Shown here: piece by piece, positions 7,851-16,625 of the stretch
How the letters are laid out: every line of letters starts with the position of its first letter
How positions within the stretch are numbered: the stretch's first letter is position 1
From: CAVRQM01 sp963732775
Lineage (GTDB): Bacteria; Pseudomonadota; Alphaproteobacteria; Acetobacterales; Acetobacteraceae
DNA length: 64,000 nucleotides
Assembly: GCA_963732775.1 (NCBI GenBank)
Contig: CAVTAR010000004.1
Span: forward strand, 433,288 to 497,287
Reading direction: 5' to 3'
Program-made: the position numbers and the translations under genes
Notes under the pieces: model-generated
The model's database searches: none
What the model was told of the DNA's origin: nothing
What the model saw: the letters and a program-made list of their open reading frames with translations, nothing else

Positions 7851-8777
7851 TCAGGGCCACGCCGCGAAGGAGGGCTTCTGCGCCGGCGGGCGGGCGGCCG
7901 CCAGGCTGCGCCGGTAGGCCCCCGGCGATTGGCCGGTGAGGCGCTTGAAGAAGCGGTTGAAGTAGCCCGGGTCGCGGAAGCCGATGCCGTAGCCGACCTG
8001 CTCGACGGCGAGGTCGGTCTGTTCCAGCCGCGCGCGCGCCTCGGCCAGCAGGCGGTCGTGCACCAGGCCGAGCGGGGTCCGACCCGTCGCGCGCAGGCAG
8101 GCATCGTGCAGGTGCGAGCGCGTGACCCCCAGCCGGGCCGCGAAGGCGTCGATGCGCAGTCCCTCGCGGTAGTGCAGTTCCACGAGCTGGCGGAACCGCT
8201 GCGCCGTGGTGGCGCCCAGGCCACGCGGGCCGGCGGCGTCGTGCAGCCCGGCGCAGCGCCAGAGTTGCAGCAGCAGGCAGCCGAGATGCAGTCCCATCAT
8301 CGCCGCCGCCGCCGGGCGCTGCCCCTGCGACTCGTCCACCAGCGCCGTAAACGACGCGGCGAGCATCGGCAGGTGGGGCGTCACCGACTCCGGGCCGGCC
8401 AGGGTGATGCGGTCGAGCAGCGGGCGCAGCGGCACGCCGAGTGCCGTGTCGCCGCTCAGCCGTTGCAGGTGGTCGGCGGCGATGGCGGCGCTGAAGCCGT
8501 CGCCGCCCGCGACCAGGCGCAGCGTGCCGGGCGTCGCGTGCGGCAGCCAGAGAAGCGAGGGCGTCGTGACCTCGATGGCGGGCGTGTCGGCCGCCTCAAG
8601 GACCGCATCGCCCGCGAGCAGCAGGAACAGGTGGCAGCGCGGCGGCCCGCCCGCGCCGGCCACAGTTCCGGCCCGAGTCCCGGCCAGCGTCCCGGCCAGC
8701 GTCCCGGCCAGCGTCCAGGTGCGGTGCGACAGCGCCGCGCCGATGCGGTTCGCGACCATCCAGGCCGTGGCGACCAT
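7851..8777 (-). CDS. AraC-family transcriptional regulator, probable activator of pobA
   Basis: 308-aa regulator. The C-terminal ~100 residues hold the two AraC helix-turn-helix motifs: LRIDAFAARLGVTRSHLHDACL and the signature VGYGIGFRDPGYFNRFFKRLTGQSP. The N-terminal domain is the probable aromatic-effector sensor. Residues ~22-41 contain an unusual TLAG repeat encoded by a 12-bp tandem repeat. It is upstream of pobA on the same strand and divergent from a vanillin-type dehydrogenase. PobR/PobC-type AraC regulators of pobA are known; the assignment here is by context. Confidence 0.88.
   Translation of the reverse strand: MVATAWMVANRIGAALSHRTWTLAGTLAGTLAGTRAGTVAGAGGPPRCHLFLLLAGDAVLEAADTPAIEVTTPSLLWLPHATPGTLRLVAGGDGFSAAIAADHLQRLSGDTALGVPLRPLLDRITLAGPESVTPHLPMLAASFTALVDESQGQRPAAAAMMGLHLGCLLLQLWRCAGLHDAAGPRGLGATTAQRFRQLVELHYREGLRIDAFAARLGVTRSHLHDACLRATGRTPLGLVHDRLLAEARARLEQTDLAVEQVGYGIGFRDPGYFNRFFKRLTGQSPGAYRRSLAAARPPAQKPSFAAWP
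8665..8712 (+). repeat. 12-bp tandem repeat inside the AraC gene
   Basis: GTCCCGGCCAGC occurs three times perfectly at 8677-8712, and a degenerate copy precedes it at 8665-8676. On the coding strand it gives the peptide repeat TLAG/TLAG/TLAG followed by TRAG and TVAG. The unit length is a multiple of three, so copy-number changes would keep the frame. Confidence 0.85.
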
Positions 8778-8787
8778 CCGTTCGTCA

Positions 8788-8829
8788 CCGGAGAATGCAA
8801 TATTACCTCAGGATAGTGCATTACTCCGG
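8788..8829. promoter_or_regulatory. Interrupted palindrome in the araC/aldehyde dehydrogenase divergent promoter
   Basis: CCGGAGAATGCA at 8788-8799 faces TGCATTACTCCGG at 8817-8829, an inverted repeat with one extra base in the right arm. The 17-base centre is A/T-rich in an otherwise GC-rich region. It lies just upstream of the AraC start and 74 bp before the aldehyde dehydrogenase start. It is a good candidate operator for the divergent regulator; this is inferred from symmetry and position. Confidence 0.5.
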
Positions 8830-8902
8830 TCTGTCCATCAGCGTCTTATGGCCAGGCAAGCCGGCCGACGAGACCGGGGCGAGACGGGACGGGAACACGG
8901 CC

Positions 8903-10354
8903 ATGCTCGACACCACCCTGCTGATCGGCGCCGACAGCCGCGCCGCCTCGGACGCCGCAATGTTCGAGCGCCGCAACCCGCTGACCGGCGACGTGGCCAG
9001 TCGCGCCCCGGCCGCGAGCGTCGAGGACGCGGCGGCGGCTGCCTCGGCCGCGGCCGCCGCGTTCCCGGCATGGTCATCGCTCGGCCCCGGCGCGCGCCGG
9101 GCGAAACTCATGGACGCCGCGGCCCTGCTCGATGCCCGGGCTGACCGCTTCGTGGTGGCGATGGCCGAGGAGACCGGGGCCACCGAGGGCTGGGCGCGGT
9201 TCAACGTGATGCTCGCGGCCAACATGCTGCGCGAGGCCGGGGCGATGACGACGCAGATCGCCGGCGAGGTGATCCCCTCGGAAAAGCCCGGCCTGATCGC
9301 CATGGCGATCCGTCAGCCGGTGGGCGTGGTGCTCGGCATCGCGCCGTGGAATGCGCCGGTGATCCTGGGCGTGCGTGCGGTGGCGATGCCGCTGGCCTGC
9401 GGCAACACCGTGGTGCTGAAGGCTTCCGAGATCTGCCCGGCCACGCACGGCCTGATCGGCGAGGTGCTGCGCGAGGCCGGGCTCGACGGCGGCGTCGTCA
9501 ACGTCATCAGCAACGCGCCGGCCGACGCGGCGCGGATCGTGGAGGCGCTGATCGCCCATCCCGTGGTGCGCCGGGTGAACTTCACCGGCTCGACGCGGGT
9601 GGGCCGGATCGTCGCCGAGGCGGCGGCGCGGCACCTGAAGCCCGCGCTGCTGGAACTGGGCGGCAAGGCGCCGTTCGTGGTGCTGGACGACGCGGACCTC
9701 GACGAGGCGGTGAGTGCCGCCGCGTTCGGCGCGTTCATGAACCAGGGCCAGATCTGCATGTCGACCGAGCGGATCGTGGTCGACGCGAGCGTGGCCGACG
9801 CCTTCGCCGAGAAGCTCGCGCGCAAGGCTGCCACGCTGGTCGCGGGCGACCCGCGGCGGGCGGCGACGCCACTCGGCTCGGTGATCGGGCTCGAGGCGGT
9901 GGAGCGGCTCGACGCGCTGATCAAGGATGCGGTGTCGCGCGGCGCCCGCATCCTGGCCGGCGGGCACGCGCGCGGCACGCTGATGGACGCGACGGTGCTC
10001 GACCACGTGACCTCGGCGATGCGCGTCTATGGCGAGGAGTCGTTCGGCCCGCTGGTGTCGATCGTGCGGGTGGGCGGGGTGGAGGAGGCGGTGCGGGTGG
10101 CCAACGACACCGAATACGGCCTCGCCGCGGCGGTGTTCGGCCGCGACGTGACGCGCGCCTTGCAGGTGGCGCGGCGCATCGAGAGCGGCATCTGCCACGT
10201 CAACGGCCCGACCGTGCACGACGAGGCGCAGATGCCGTTCGGCGGTGTGAAGGATTCCGGCTACGGCCGCTTCGGCGGCAAGGCGGCGATCCACGAGTTC
10301 ACCGAGTTGCGCTGGATCACCATCGCCTCGCAGCACGGGCATTTCCCGATCTGA
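8903..10354 (+). CDS. Aromatic aldehyde dehydrogenase (vanillin / 4-hydroxybenzaldehyde dehydrogenase type)
   Basis: 483-aa aldehyde dehydrogenase. The catalytic Glu251 is in ELGGKAPF, Cys285 in NQGQICMST, and the FTGSTRVG motif is at 228-235. The C-terminal HVNGPTVHDEAQMPFGGVKDSG is typical of vanillin and salicylaldehyde dehydrogenases. The ATG at 8903 gives the standard N-terminus; an ATG at 8795 would start within the divergent promoter. It is divergent from the AraC-pobA pair and upstream of a HAAT importer, so it probably makes 4-hydroxybenzoate or vanillate from the aldehyde. The substrate is inferred. Confidence 0.88.
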   Translation: MLDTTLLIGADSRAASDAAMFERRNPLTGDVASRAPAASVEDAAAAASAAAAAFPAWSSLGPGARRAKLMDAAALLDARADRFVVAMAEETGATEGWARFNVMLAANMLREAGAMTTQIAGEVIPSEKPGLIAMAIRQPVGVVLGIAPWNAPVILGVRAVAMPLACGNTVVLKASEICPATHGLIGEVLREAGLDGGVVNVISNAPADAARIVEALIAHPVVRRVNFTGSTRVGRIVAEAAARHLKPALLELGGKAPFVVLDDADLDEAVSAAAFGAFMNQGQICMSTERIVVDASVADAFAEKLARKAATLVAGDPRRAATPLGSVIGLEAVERLDALIKDAVSRGARILAGGHARGTLMDATVLDHVTSAMRVYGEESFGPLVSIVRVGGVEEAVRVANDTEYGLAAAVFGRDVTRALQVARRIESGICHVNGPTVHDEAQMPFGGVKDSGYGRFGGKAAIHEFTELRWITIASQHGHFPI

Positions 10355-10406
10355 GCCACCTGCTGCCGACTGCCGAGATCGAGAAGCCTTGGGGGGAAAG
10401 ACGCCG

Positions 10407-11705
10407 ATGACAACGGTTCCGGCACGCACCGACGAACTGCCGCGCCGCGCGCTGCTGGCGGGCGCGGGTGCGCTGGCCCTCGCCCCGGCTAGGCGGGCCT
10501 TCGCGGCGGCGGACGACGTGCTGAGGGTGGGCTTCGTCAGCCCGCGCACCGGCGCGCTGGCCGGCTTCGGGCAGACCGACGGCTACGTGCTCGACCTCGC
10601 CCGCAAGGCGCTGGCCAAGGGCCTGGCGGCCGGCGGCAAGACCTATCAGGTGACGATCCTCGATCGCGACACGCAGTCCGACCCGTCGCGCGCGAGCCAG
10701 CTCGCCAAGGCGCTCATCAACGGCGACCAGGTGGACCTGATGCTGGCGGTCTCGACGCCCGAGACCATCAACCCCGTGGCCGACGCCTGCGAGGCGGCCG
10801 GCGTGCCGTGCCTGTCGACGGTGATGCCGTGGGAGGCGTGGTATTTCGGCCGTGGCGCCAAGCCGGGGCAGCCGTCGCCGTTCAAGTGGACATTCCATTT
10901 CGGCTTCGGGGTGGAGGAGTTCTACCGGACCTACCTCTCGCAATGGGCGCTGCTGCCGACCAACAAGAAGGTCGCGGTGCTGTATCCGAACGACGCCGAC
11001 GGCAACGCGATCCGCGCGCATCTGGCGCCGCTGCTGGCCAAGCAGGGCTACACCGTCGTCGATCCGGGGCCGTACGAGGACGGCACCACGGACTATTCCG
11101 CGCAGATCGCGACGTTCAAGCGCGAGCGCTGCGAGATCTTCAACTCGTTCCCTATCCCGCCAGACTTCGCCGCCTTCTGGCGCCAAGCCACGCAGCAGGG
11201 CTTTGCGCGCCAGGTGAAGATCTGCCAGGTGGCCAAGACCGGGCTGTTCCCCGACGGCATGGAGGCGCTGGGCAGGATCGGCTACAACATCGCCAGCGCC
11301 GCCTACTGGCACAAGGCGTTCCCGTACCGATCGTCGCTGACCGGCGTCTCCGGGAGCGAACTCGCCGACGGCTACGAGCGCGCCGCCGGCAAGCAGTGGA
11401 CGCAGCAACTGGGCGCCAGCCTGTCGCTGCTCGACGCCGGGTGCGCGGCGCTGCAGGCCGCGACCGACGCGCGTGACAAGGCGGCGGTGGCGCGCGCGAT
11501 CGGCGCGCTGAAGGTCGCCACCATCGGCGGCGCGGTGGACTTCACGAGCGGCCCGGTGGCCAACGTGGCGACCGGGCCGATTATCGGCACGCAATGGGTG
11601 AAGGCGCCGGCCGGCAGCCGGTACAAGCTCGACTACGTCGTGACCGAGCACGCGACCGACCCGAACGTGCCGGTGGCGGCCAAGCTGCTGCCCTATTCCG
11701 GCTGA
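10407..11705 (+). CDS. ABC transporter substrate-binding protein, branched-chain amino acid/aromatic type, Tat-like signal
   Basis: 432-aa periplasmic binding protein of the LivJ/LivK (Peripla_BP_6) fold, beginning VLRVGFVSPRTGALAGFGQTDG after the leader. The leader contains RRALLAGAGALALAP and a RAFA cleavage-like site, which resembles a twin-arginine signal. The ATG at 10407 has GGGGGG and AAAG immediately upstream. It is followed 6 bp later by two ATPases and two permeases, forming a complete HAAT importer inside the pob/pca region. HAAT systems for aromatic acids are known, so an aromatic ligand is likely but inferred. Confidence 0.87.
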   Translation: MTTVPARTDELPRRALLAGAGALALAPARRAFAAADDVLRVGFVSPRTGALAGFGQTDGYVLDLARKALAKGLAAGGKTYQVTILDRDTQSDPSRASQLAKALINGDQVDLMLAVSTPETINPVADACEAAGVPCLSTVMPWEAWYFGRGAKPGQPSPFKWTFHFGFGVEEFYRTYLSQWALLPTNKKVAVLYPNDADGNAIRAHLAPLLAKQGYTVVDPGPYEDGTTDYSAQIATFKRERCEIFNSFPIPPDFAAFWRQATQQGFARQVKICQVAKTGLFPDGMEALGRIGYNIASAAYWHKAFPYRSSLTGVSGSELADGYERAAGKQWTQQLGASLSLLDAGCAALQAATDARDKAAVARAIGALKVATIGGAVDFTSGPVANVATGPIIGTQWVKAPAGSRYKLDYVVTEHATDPNVPVAAKLLPYSG

Positions 11706-11711
11706 GCCGCG

Positions 11712-12440
11712 GTGGGCGAGCCCATCCTGGTCGCCACCGGCCTCGGCAAGCGCTTCGGCGCGCTGACGGTGCTGGACGGCGTCGATTTCGCGATGCGCGC
11801 GGACGAGGCGGTGGGCATCGTCGGGCCGAACGGGGCGGGCAAGACCACGTTCCTGGGCGTGCTGTCGGGCGCGCACGCGGCCAGCGCCGGGACGGTGCGG
11901 TTCCGCGGCGAGGACCTGCGGGCGCTGCCGGCCGCCGAGCGGTGCCGGCGGGGCATCGTGCGCACGCACCAGATCCCGTGTCCGTTCGGCGGCATGACGG
12001 TGTTCGAGAACGTCATGCTCGCCGCCTCGCAGGCCGGCCGCTTCGTCCGGCGCGAGGCGTACGACCGCAGCCTCGACGCGCTGCGCCTGTGCGGGATGCT
12101 GCCGCTCGCGAACCGGCGCGCCGAGAGCCTGGGGCTGCTCGACCGCAAGCGGCTCGAGCTGTCCCGCGCGCTGGCCACGAACCCGAGGCTGCTGCTGCTC
12201 GACGAGATCGGCGGCGGGCTGACCGACGGCGAGGCGGGCGAACTGGTGGCGGTGATCCGCGAACTGCGCAGCCGGGCCATCGCGCTGGTATGGATCGAGC
12301 ACATCGTCCACGTCCTGCTGCAGGTGGCCGAGCGGCTGGTGTGCATGGATGGCGGCCGCATCATCGCCGACGGCGCGCCACGCGCGGTGCTGGCCGACCC
12401 GCAGGTGGTGGCCGCCTATCTCGGCGGCAGCGTCGCGTGA
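11712..12440 (+). CDS. HAAT ABC transporter ATP-binding protein (LivG-like)
   Basis: 242-aa ATPase. Walker A is GPNGAGKTT, Walker B is LLLLDEIGGGLTDGE and the switch His is in WIEHIVH. The long HQIPCPFGGMTVFENVMLAA segment is the LivG-type Q-loop. The canonical LSGGQ signature is replaced by ESLGLLDRKRLELSRAL, a variant known in LivG-like members. The start is GTG with only six bases after the binding-protein stop. Its last four bases (GTGA) form the start of the next ATPase. Confidence 0.87.
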   Translation: MGEPILVATGLGKRFGALTVLDGVDFAMRADEAVGIVGPNGAGKTTFLGVLSGAHAASAGTVRFRGEDLRALPAAERCRRGIVRTHQIPCPFGGMTVFENVMLAASQAGRFVRREAYDRSLDALRLCGMLPLANRRAESLGLLDRKRLELSRALATNPRLLLLDEIGGGLTDGEAGELVAVIRELRSRAIALVWIEHIVHVLLQVAERLVCMDGGRIIADGAPRAVLADPQVVAAYLGGSVA

Positions 12441-13159
12441 CGGCGCTGCTGACGGTCGATGGCCTCAGCGTGCTCCACGGCCTGTTGCAGGCGGTGCGCG
12501 GCGTGAGCTTCGGCGTGACGCAAGGCGAGACGCTGGCACTGGTGGGTGCCAACGGCGCCGGCAAGACGACGCTGCTGCGCGCCGTCGCGGGCGCGCACCG
12601 GCCGGCCGGCGGGCGCGTGCTGTGGCACGGGCGCGACGTGACGCGCGAGCCGGCGCACCGGCGCGCGGCGCAAGGGATCGCGCTGGTGCCGGAGGGGCGG
12701 CGGCTGTTCGGGCAGATGACGGTGGAGGAGAACCTGCTGCTGGCGCGGGCCGCCGGGCGGCGCGGCGCGTGGGATGTGGCGGCCGTGCTCGCGGCGTTCC
12801 CCAACCTCGCCGCGCGCCGGCACGCCCGGGCCGGCACGCTGTCGGGCGGCGAACAGCAGGCGACCGCGATCGGCCGCGCGCTGATGACCAATCCCGAGCT
12901 GCTGCTGCTGGACGAGGTCTCGCTCGGCCTGTCGCCGCTCGCCGTCGATCGCGTCCATGCCTCGCTTGCCACGCTGACGGCGGGCGGCACCACCATGATC
13001 CTCGTCGAGCAGGACCTGTCGCGCGCGATGCGGGTCGCCGACCGCGTGGTGTGCCTGCTGGAGGGACGCATCGTGCTCGAGGGCCGCACCTCGGAGCTGA
13101 CGCGCGCCGCCATCACCCACGCCTATTTCGGGCTGCGCCAGGAGAGTGCCGCGGCATGA
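12437..13159 (+). CDS. HAAT ABC transporter ATP-binding protein (LivF-like)
   Basis: 240-aa ATPase. Walker A is GANGAGKTT, the signature is LSGGEQQATAIGRAL, Walker B is LLLLDEVSLGLSP and the switch region is ILVEQDL. The GIALVPEGRRLFGQMTVEENL motif is characteristic of LivF. The GTG start at 12437 overlaps the stop of the LivG-like gene in a GTGA tetranucleotide. The stop overlaps the permease ATG as ATGA. All five importer genes are thus tightly coupled. Confidence 0.9.
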   Translation: MTALLTVDGLSVLHGLLQAVRGVSFGVTQGETLALVGANGAGKTTLLRAVAGAHRPAGGRVLWHGRDVTREPAHRRAAQGIALVPEGRRLFGQMTVEENLLLARAAGRRGAWDVAAVLAAFPNLAARRHARAGTLSGGEQQATAIGRALMTNPELLLLDEVSLGLSPLAVDRVHASLATLTAGGTTMILVEQDLSRAMRVADRVVCLLEGRIVLEGRTSELTRAAITHAYFGLRQESAAA

Positions 13160-14040
13160 TCTGGCTCGACCAGCTCATCCAGGGGGTGCTGCTCGGCGGC
13201 TACTACGCGCTGATCGCCTGCGGGCTGTCGTTCATGTACGGCGTCATGCGCATCATCAACCTGGCCCATGGCAGCCTCGCCATCCTGGCGGCCTTCGCGC
13301 TGTTCGTGCTGGCGGACCGTTTCGACGTCTCGCCGTTCCTCGGCCTGTTGTTGGTGCTGCCGGCGATGGCGGCGATCGGCTGGCTGCTGCACCGCACGGT
13401 GCTGGAACGCAGCGCGCGCGGCGGCTCCCTGCTGCCGATCCTGAGCACCTTCGGCCTGTCCATCGTCATCGACAACCTGCTGTTCCAGCTGTTCGGCGCG
13501 GACACGCGCTCGCTGGCGCCGTACATCGGCTCGCTGTCGTACGATTCCTGGACCATCTCCGACGACATCTCCATCGGCCAGCTCGCGGCGGGCACGTTCG
13601 CCGCCGCCGTGCTGCTGCTGGGCGGCCTGCAGCTGTTGCTGAGCCGCACGCCGCTGGGGCGCGCCATCCGCGCGGTGGCCGAGGACCCGGACACCGTCGG
13701 CCTGGTCGGGATCGACGCGCGGCGGGTCGGCGCCATCGCCACCGCCATCGCCATGGTCGCGGTCGGCATCGCCGGGGCGGCACTGGCGATGCGCGCCACG
13801 TTCGACCCGTACGCGGGGGCGCCGCAGCTGCTGTTCGCGTTCGAGGCGGCGGTGATCGGCGGCGCCGGCTCGCTGTGGGGCACGCTGCTCGGCGGCGTCG
13901 TGCTGGGGGTCGCGCAGAGCCTGGGCGCCCAGGTCATTCCGCAAGGCTTCCTGATCGGCGGCCATGTCGTGTTCCTCGCCGTGCTGCTCGCCCGGCTGTA
14001 CCGCGGCGGTTTCAGCCTGGCGCGGCGGCGCGCGGCGTGA
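13156..14040 (+). CDS. HAAT ABC transporter permease (LivH-like)
   Basis: 294-aa inner-membrane permease. It starts MIWLDQLIQGVLLGGYYALIA and carries the LivH hallmark MYGVMRIINLAHG near residue 32. It has about eight hydrophobic segments, the cytoplasmic coupling motif GRAIRAVAEDPDTVGLVGID, and GAGSLWGTLLGGVVLG near the C-terminus. ATGA overlap with the upstream ATPase and GTGA overlap with the LivM-like gene place it in the same translational unit. Confidence 0.92.
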   Translation: MIWLDQLIQGVLLGGYYALIACGLSFMYGVMRIINLAHGSLAILAAFALFVLADRFDVSPFLGLLLVLPAMAAIGWLLHRTVLERSARGGSLLPILSTFGLSIVIDNLLFQLFGADTRSLAPYIGSLSYDSWTISDDISIGQLAAGTFAAAVLLLGGLQLLLSRTPLGRAIRAVAEDPDTVGLVGIDARRVGAIATAIAMVAVGIAGAALAMRATFDPYAGAPQLLFAFEAAVIGGAGSLWGTLLGGVVLGVAQSLGAQVIPQGFLIGGHVVFLAVLLARLYRGGFSLARRRAA

Positions 14041-15035
14041 GCCTGCGCATCGAGCGCTGGACGGTTGCGTCGCGCGCCGCGGTCGGCGTGGCCGGCCTGG
14101 TGCTGCTGGGCCTAGCCTGCGGGCCGCTGTTCCTGGGCGCCGAGGCGATCGACCGGCTGACCACGCTGTTCGTCTATGTCCTGCTGGCCACGACCTGGAA
14201 CGCGCTCGCCGGGTACGGCGGGCTGGTCTCGATCGGGCAGCAGGCGTTCTTCGGCCTCGGTGCCTATGCCGCGGTGCGGCTGGCTGACGCGGGCGTGCCG
14301 GTCTATCCGGCGCTGCTGCTGGCCGCCCTGATGGTGGGCGCGGTCGCGGTGCCGCTGTCGGCGTTCATGCTGCGGCTGCGGGCGGGCGAGTTCGCGATCG
14401 GCATGTGGGTGGTGGCCGAACTCGCGCACCTGCTGGTCAACCTCGACGGGCTGGTGCAGGGCGAGACCGGCACGTCGCTGATCGCGCTGAACGCCATCCC
14501 GGCGGCGACGCGGCACGCCGCCACCTACTGGAGCGCGCTGGCCGCCGCCGCGGGGCTGCTGGTGCTGCTGTTCGTGCTGCTGCGCAGCCGCACGGGCGCC
14601 GCGATCCAGTCGATCCGCGACCACGAGGCGGCGGCGGCCTCGCTCGGCGTGCGCGTGCTGGGAACGAAACGGCTGCTGTTCGTGCTGGCGGCGTTCGGCG
14701 CGGCGCTGGCGGGGGCATTGTGGCTCGCGACCTCCATCACCTTCCAGCCGAAGACCTATTTCGGCGTGCAGTGGACCGCGTACATGATCTTCATGGTGCT
14801 GGTCGGCGGCCTCGGCACGTTCGAGGGCCCGGTCATCGGCGCCGTGGTGTTCTTCGCCATCGAGACGTGGTTCGGTGCCAGCGGCGTCTGGTATCTCGTC
14901 GGGCTCGGCCTGACGGCGTTGCTGTTCTCGCTGTTCCTGCCGCGTGGCGTCTGGGGCTGGCTCGAGGACCGCACCGGCCTGCGGCTGCTGTTCGTCGGCT
15001 ATCGCGTGCGGCTGCCCGCGCGCACCATCGCGTAG
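14037..15035 (+). CDS. HAAT ABC transporter permease (LivM-like)
   Basis: 332-aa permease. The typical motifs are ATTWNALAGYGGLVSIGQQAFFGLGAYAA near residue 50, SIRDHEAAAASLGV (coupling helix) and VGGLGTFEGPVIGAV. The GTG start overlaps the LivH-like stop. The C-terminal ~40 residues are polar. It completes the five-gene importer. It is followed 10 bp later by an SDR and the pca genes, so uptake and catabolism are probably co-transcribed. Confidence 0.92.
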   Translation: MSLRIERWTVASRAAVGVAGLVLLGLACGPLFLGAEAIDRLTTLFVYVLLATTWNALAGYGGLVSIGQQAFFGLGAYAAVRLADAGVPVYPALLLAALMVGAVAVPLSAFMLRLRAGEFAIGMWVVAELAHLLVNLDGLVQGETGTSLIALNAIPAATRHAATYWSALAAAAGLLVLLFVLLRSRTGAAIQSIRDHEAAAASLGVRVLGTKRLLFVLAAFGAALAGALWLATSITFQPKTYFGVQWTAYMIFMVLVGGLGTFEGPVIGAVVFFAIETWFGASGVWYLVGLGLTALLFSLFLPRGVWGWLEDRTGLRLLFVGYRVRLPARTIA

Positions 15036-15045
15036 GAGATCGACG

Positions 15046-15840
15046 ATGCTGCTCGGCAAGACCGTCCTCGTCACCGGCGTCGCGTCGGGCATCGGCGCGC
15101 GCACCGCGGAGCTCATGGCGCAGCTCGGCGCGGACGTGATCGGCGTCGATGTCCGGGCACCGGCGCAGGCGGTGGGCGGCTTCATCGCCGCCGACCTCGG
15201 CGCGCCGTCCGCGATCGCCGCGCTGGTGGGGCACCTGCCGCGCCGCATCGACGCGCTGTGCAACGTCGCCGGCGTGTCGGGCGCGCCCGGCATCGCGGCC
15301 ACGCTGGCGATCAACTTCTACGGCCTGCGGGCGCTGACCGAGGCGCTGGCGCCGCGCATCCGCGAGGGTGGCGCGGTGGTCAACGCGGCCTCGATCGCCG
15401 GCTTCGGCTGGCGCGCCAACCTCGCCCGGGCCCGCGCGATGGTCGACGTCGTGGGCTTCCCCGCCGATGTCGGCGCGCTGGCGGCGCAGCACGGCGCGGC
15501 CGACGAGATCGGCTATCCGCTGTCCAAGGAACTGCTCCTGCTCTGGACGTTCCGCGCGGCGCACCAGGCGCTGTTCAAGGATCGCGGCATCCGCGTCAAC
15601 GCCGTCAGCCCCGGCCCGGTGCAGACGCCGATCCTCGCCCAGTTCCGCGCCGTGCTGGGCGACGCGCGGGTCGACAGCGACATCGCCCGGGTGGGACGCG
15701 CGGGCACCGCGGCGGACGTGGCGCCGGCCATCGCGTTCCTGTGCTCGGACGGCGCGCGCTGGATCAACGGCGTGAACCTGCCGGTCGATGGCGGGCTGGA
15801 GGCGTCGGTGAACGCCGAGGCGCTGGGCTTCGCCGGATGA
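15046..15840 (+). CDS. SDR family oxidoreductase / coniferyl-alcohol-dehydrogenase-like
   Basis: 264-aa SDR. The nucleotide-binding motif is TGVASGIGART at residues 10-20. NVAGVSG follows, then the Ser in NAASIAG and the catalytic Tyr/Lys in YPLSK. The long insertion between the Ser and Tyr motifs, and the sequence DVRAPAQAVGGFIAADLG, resemble coniferyl alcohol dehydrogenase and related aryl-alcohol SDRs. GGAG lies about 10 bases before the ATG. It overlaps pcaD by ATGA. A role oxidising an aryl alcohol that feeds the pathway is likely but inferred. Confidence 0.8.
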   Translation: MLLGKTVLVTGVASGIGARTAELMAQLGADVIGVDVRAPAQAVGGFIAADLGAPSAIAALVGHLPRRIDALCNVAGVSGAPGIAATLAINFYGLRALTEALAPRIREGGAVVNAASIAGFGWRANLARARAMVDVVGFPADVGALAAQHGAADEIGYPLSKELLLLWTFRAAHQALFKDRGIRVNAVSPGPVQTPILAQFRAVLGDARVDSDIARVGRAGTAADVAPAIAFLCSDGARWINGVNLPVDGGLEASVNAEALGFAG

Positions 15841-16625
15841 ACTTCGCCCGGCTCAACGGCGGCGTGCTGCACTGGGACGTGGCGGGTGCCGGCGAGGCGG
15901 TGGTGTTCGTCAACTCGCTCGGCAGCGAGCTGCGGATCTGGGACAGCGTGGCGGCGCTGCTCGCGCGCGACTGCCGAGCCATCCGGTTCGACATGCGCGG
16001 CCACGGATTGTCCGACCTCGCCCGCATGCCGTTCGGCATCGACGGCCATGCCGAGGACGTGCTCGCCCTGCTCGATCATGCCGGGGTGCAGAGCTGCACG
16101 CTGGTCGGGCTCAGCGTCGGCGGCCTGGTCGCGCAGTGCGTGGCCGCCCGCCGCCCGGAGCGCGTGCGGGCACTCGTGCTGTGCGCGACGGCGGCGCGCA
16201 TCGGCACGCCCGAGGGCTGGGCGGCCCGCATCGAGGCGGTGGAGCGCGACGGCCTCGAAGCCATCGCCGAGGCGGTGCTGGAGCGCTGGTTCGCGCGCTG
16301 GTTCCGCGCGCAGCGGCCGGAGGCGCTGGCGGGCTGGCGCAACATGCTGGTGCGCACGCCGGTCGCCGGCTACGTCGCGACCTGTGCGGCGATCCGCGAC
16401 GCGGACCTTGCTGCCGACGCGGCCGCGATCCGCGCGCCGTGCCTGTGCGTGGTCGGCGACGAGGACGGCGCGACCCCGCCCGAACTGGTGCGCGCGACCG
16501 CGGCACTGATCCCGGGCGCGCGCTTCGAGGTGATCGACGGCGCGGGACATCTGCCCTGCATCGACCAGCCGGAGCGGCTCGCGGCGCTGATCGGGCGCCA
16601 TCATGCGGAGCATGGCCATGGGTGA
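15837..16625 (+). CDS. pcaD: 3-oxoadipate enol-lactonase
   Basis: 262-aa alpha/beta hydrolase converting 3-oxoadipate enol-lactone to 3-oxoadipate. The nucleophile Ser93 sits in GLSVGG. The acid Asp is in VVGDEDGATP (residues 206-215) and His238 is in DGAGHLPCID. The oxyanion segment FVNSLGSELRIWD and FDMRGHGLSD are typical of PcaD. It overlaps the SDR stop (ATGA) and the pcaC start. The surrounding pcaC, pcaH, pcaG and pcaB make the assignment firm. Confidence 0.92.
   Translation: MNFARLNGGVLHWDVAGAGEAVVFVNSLGSELRIWDSVAALLARDCRAIRFDMRGHGLSDLARMPFGIDGHAEDVLALLDHAGVQSCTLVGLSVGGLVAQCVAARRPERVRALVLCATAARIGTPEGWAARIEAVERDGLEAIAEAVLERWFARWFRAQRPEALAGWRNMLVRTPVAGYVATCAAIRDADLAADAAAIRAPCLCVVGDEDGATPPELVRATAALIPGARFEVIDGAGHLPCIDQPERLAALIGRHHAEHGHG

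Noticed and set aside
7753..7860. N-terminal extension of PobA from an ATG at 7860
   Set aside because: The extra 36 residues have no similarity to PobA; the GTG at 7752 immediately precedes the FAD-binding strand and gives the family length.
9074..10549. Long minus-strand open frame opposite the aromatic aldehyde dehydrogenase
   Set aside because: Its translation is rich in Arg, His and Gly with no domain, as expected for the antisense of GC-rich coding sequence. The opposite strand encodes a complete enzyme.
11594..13159. A single fused LivG-LivF protein
   Set aside because: The first half of this frame is a shifted reading of the LivG-like gene. LivG and LivF are in different frames and joined by a GTGA overlap.
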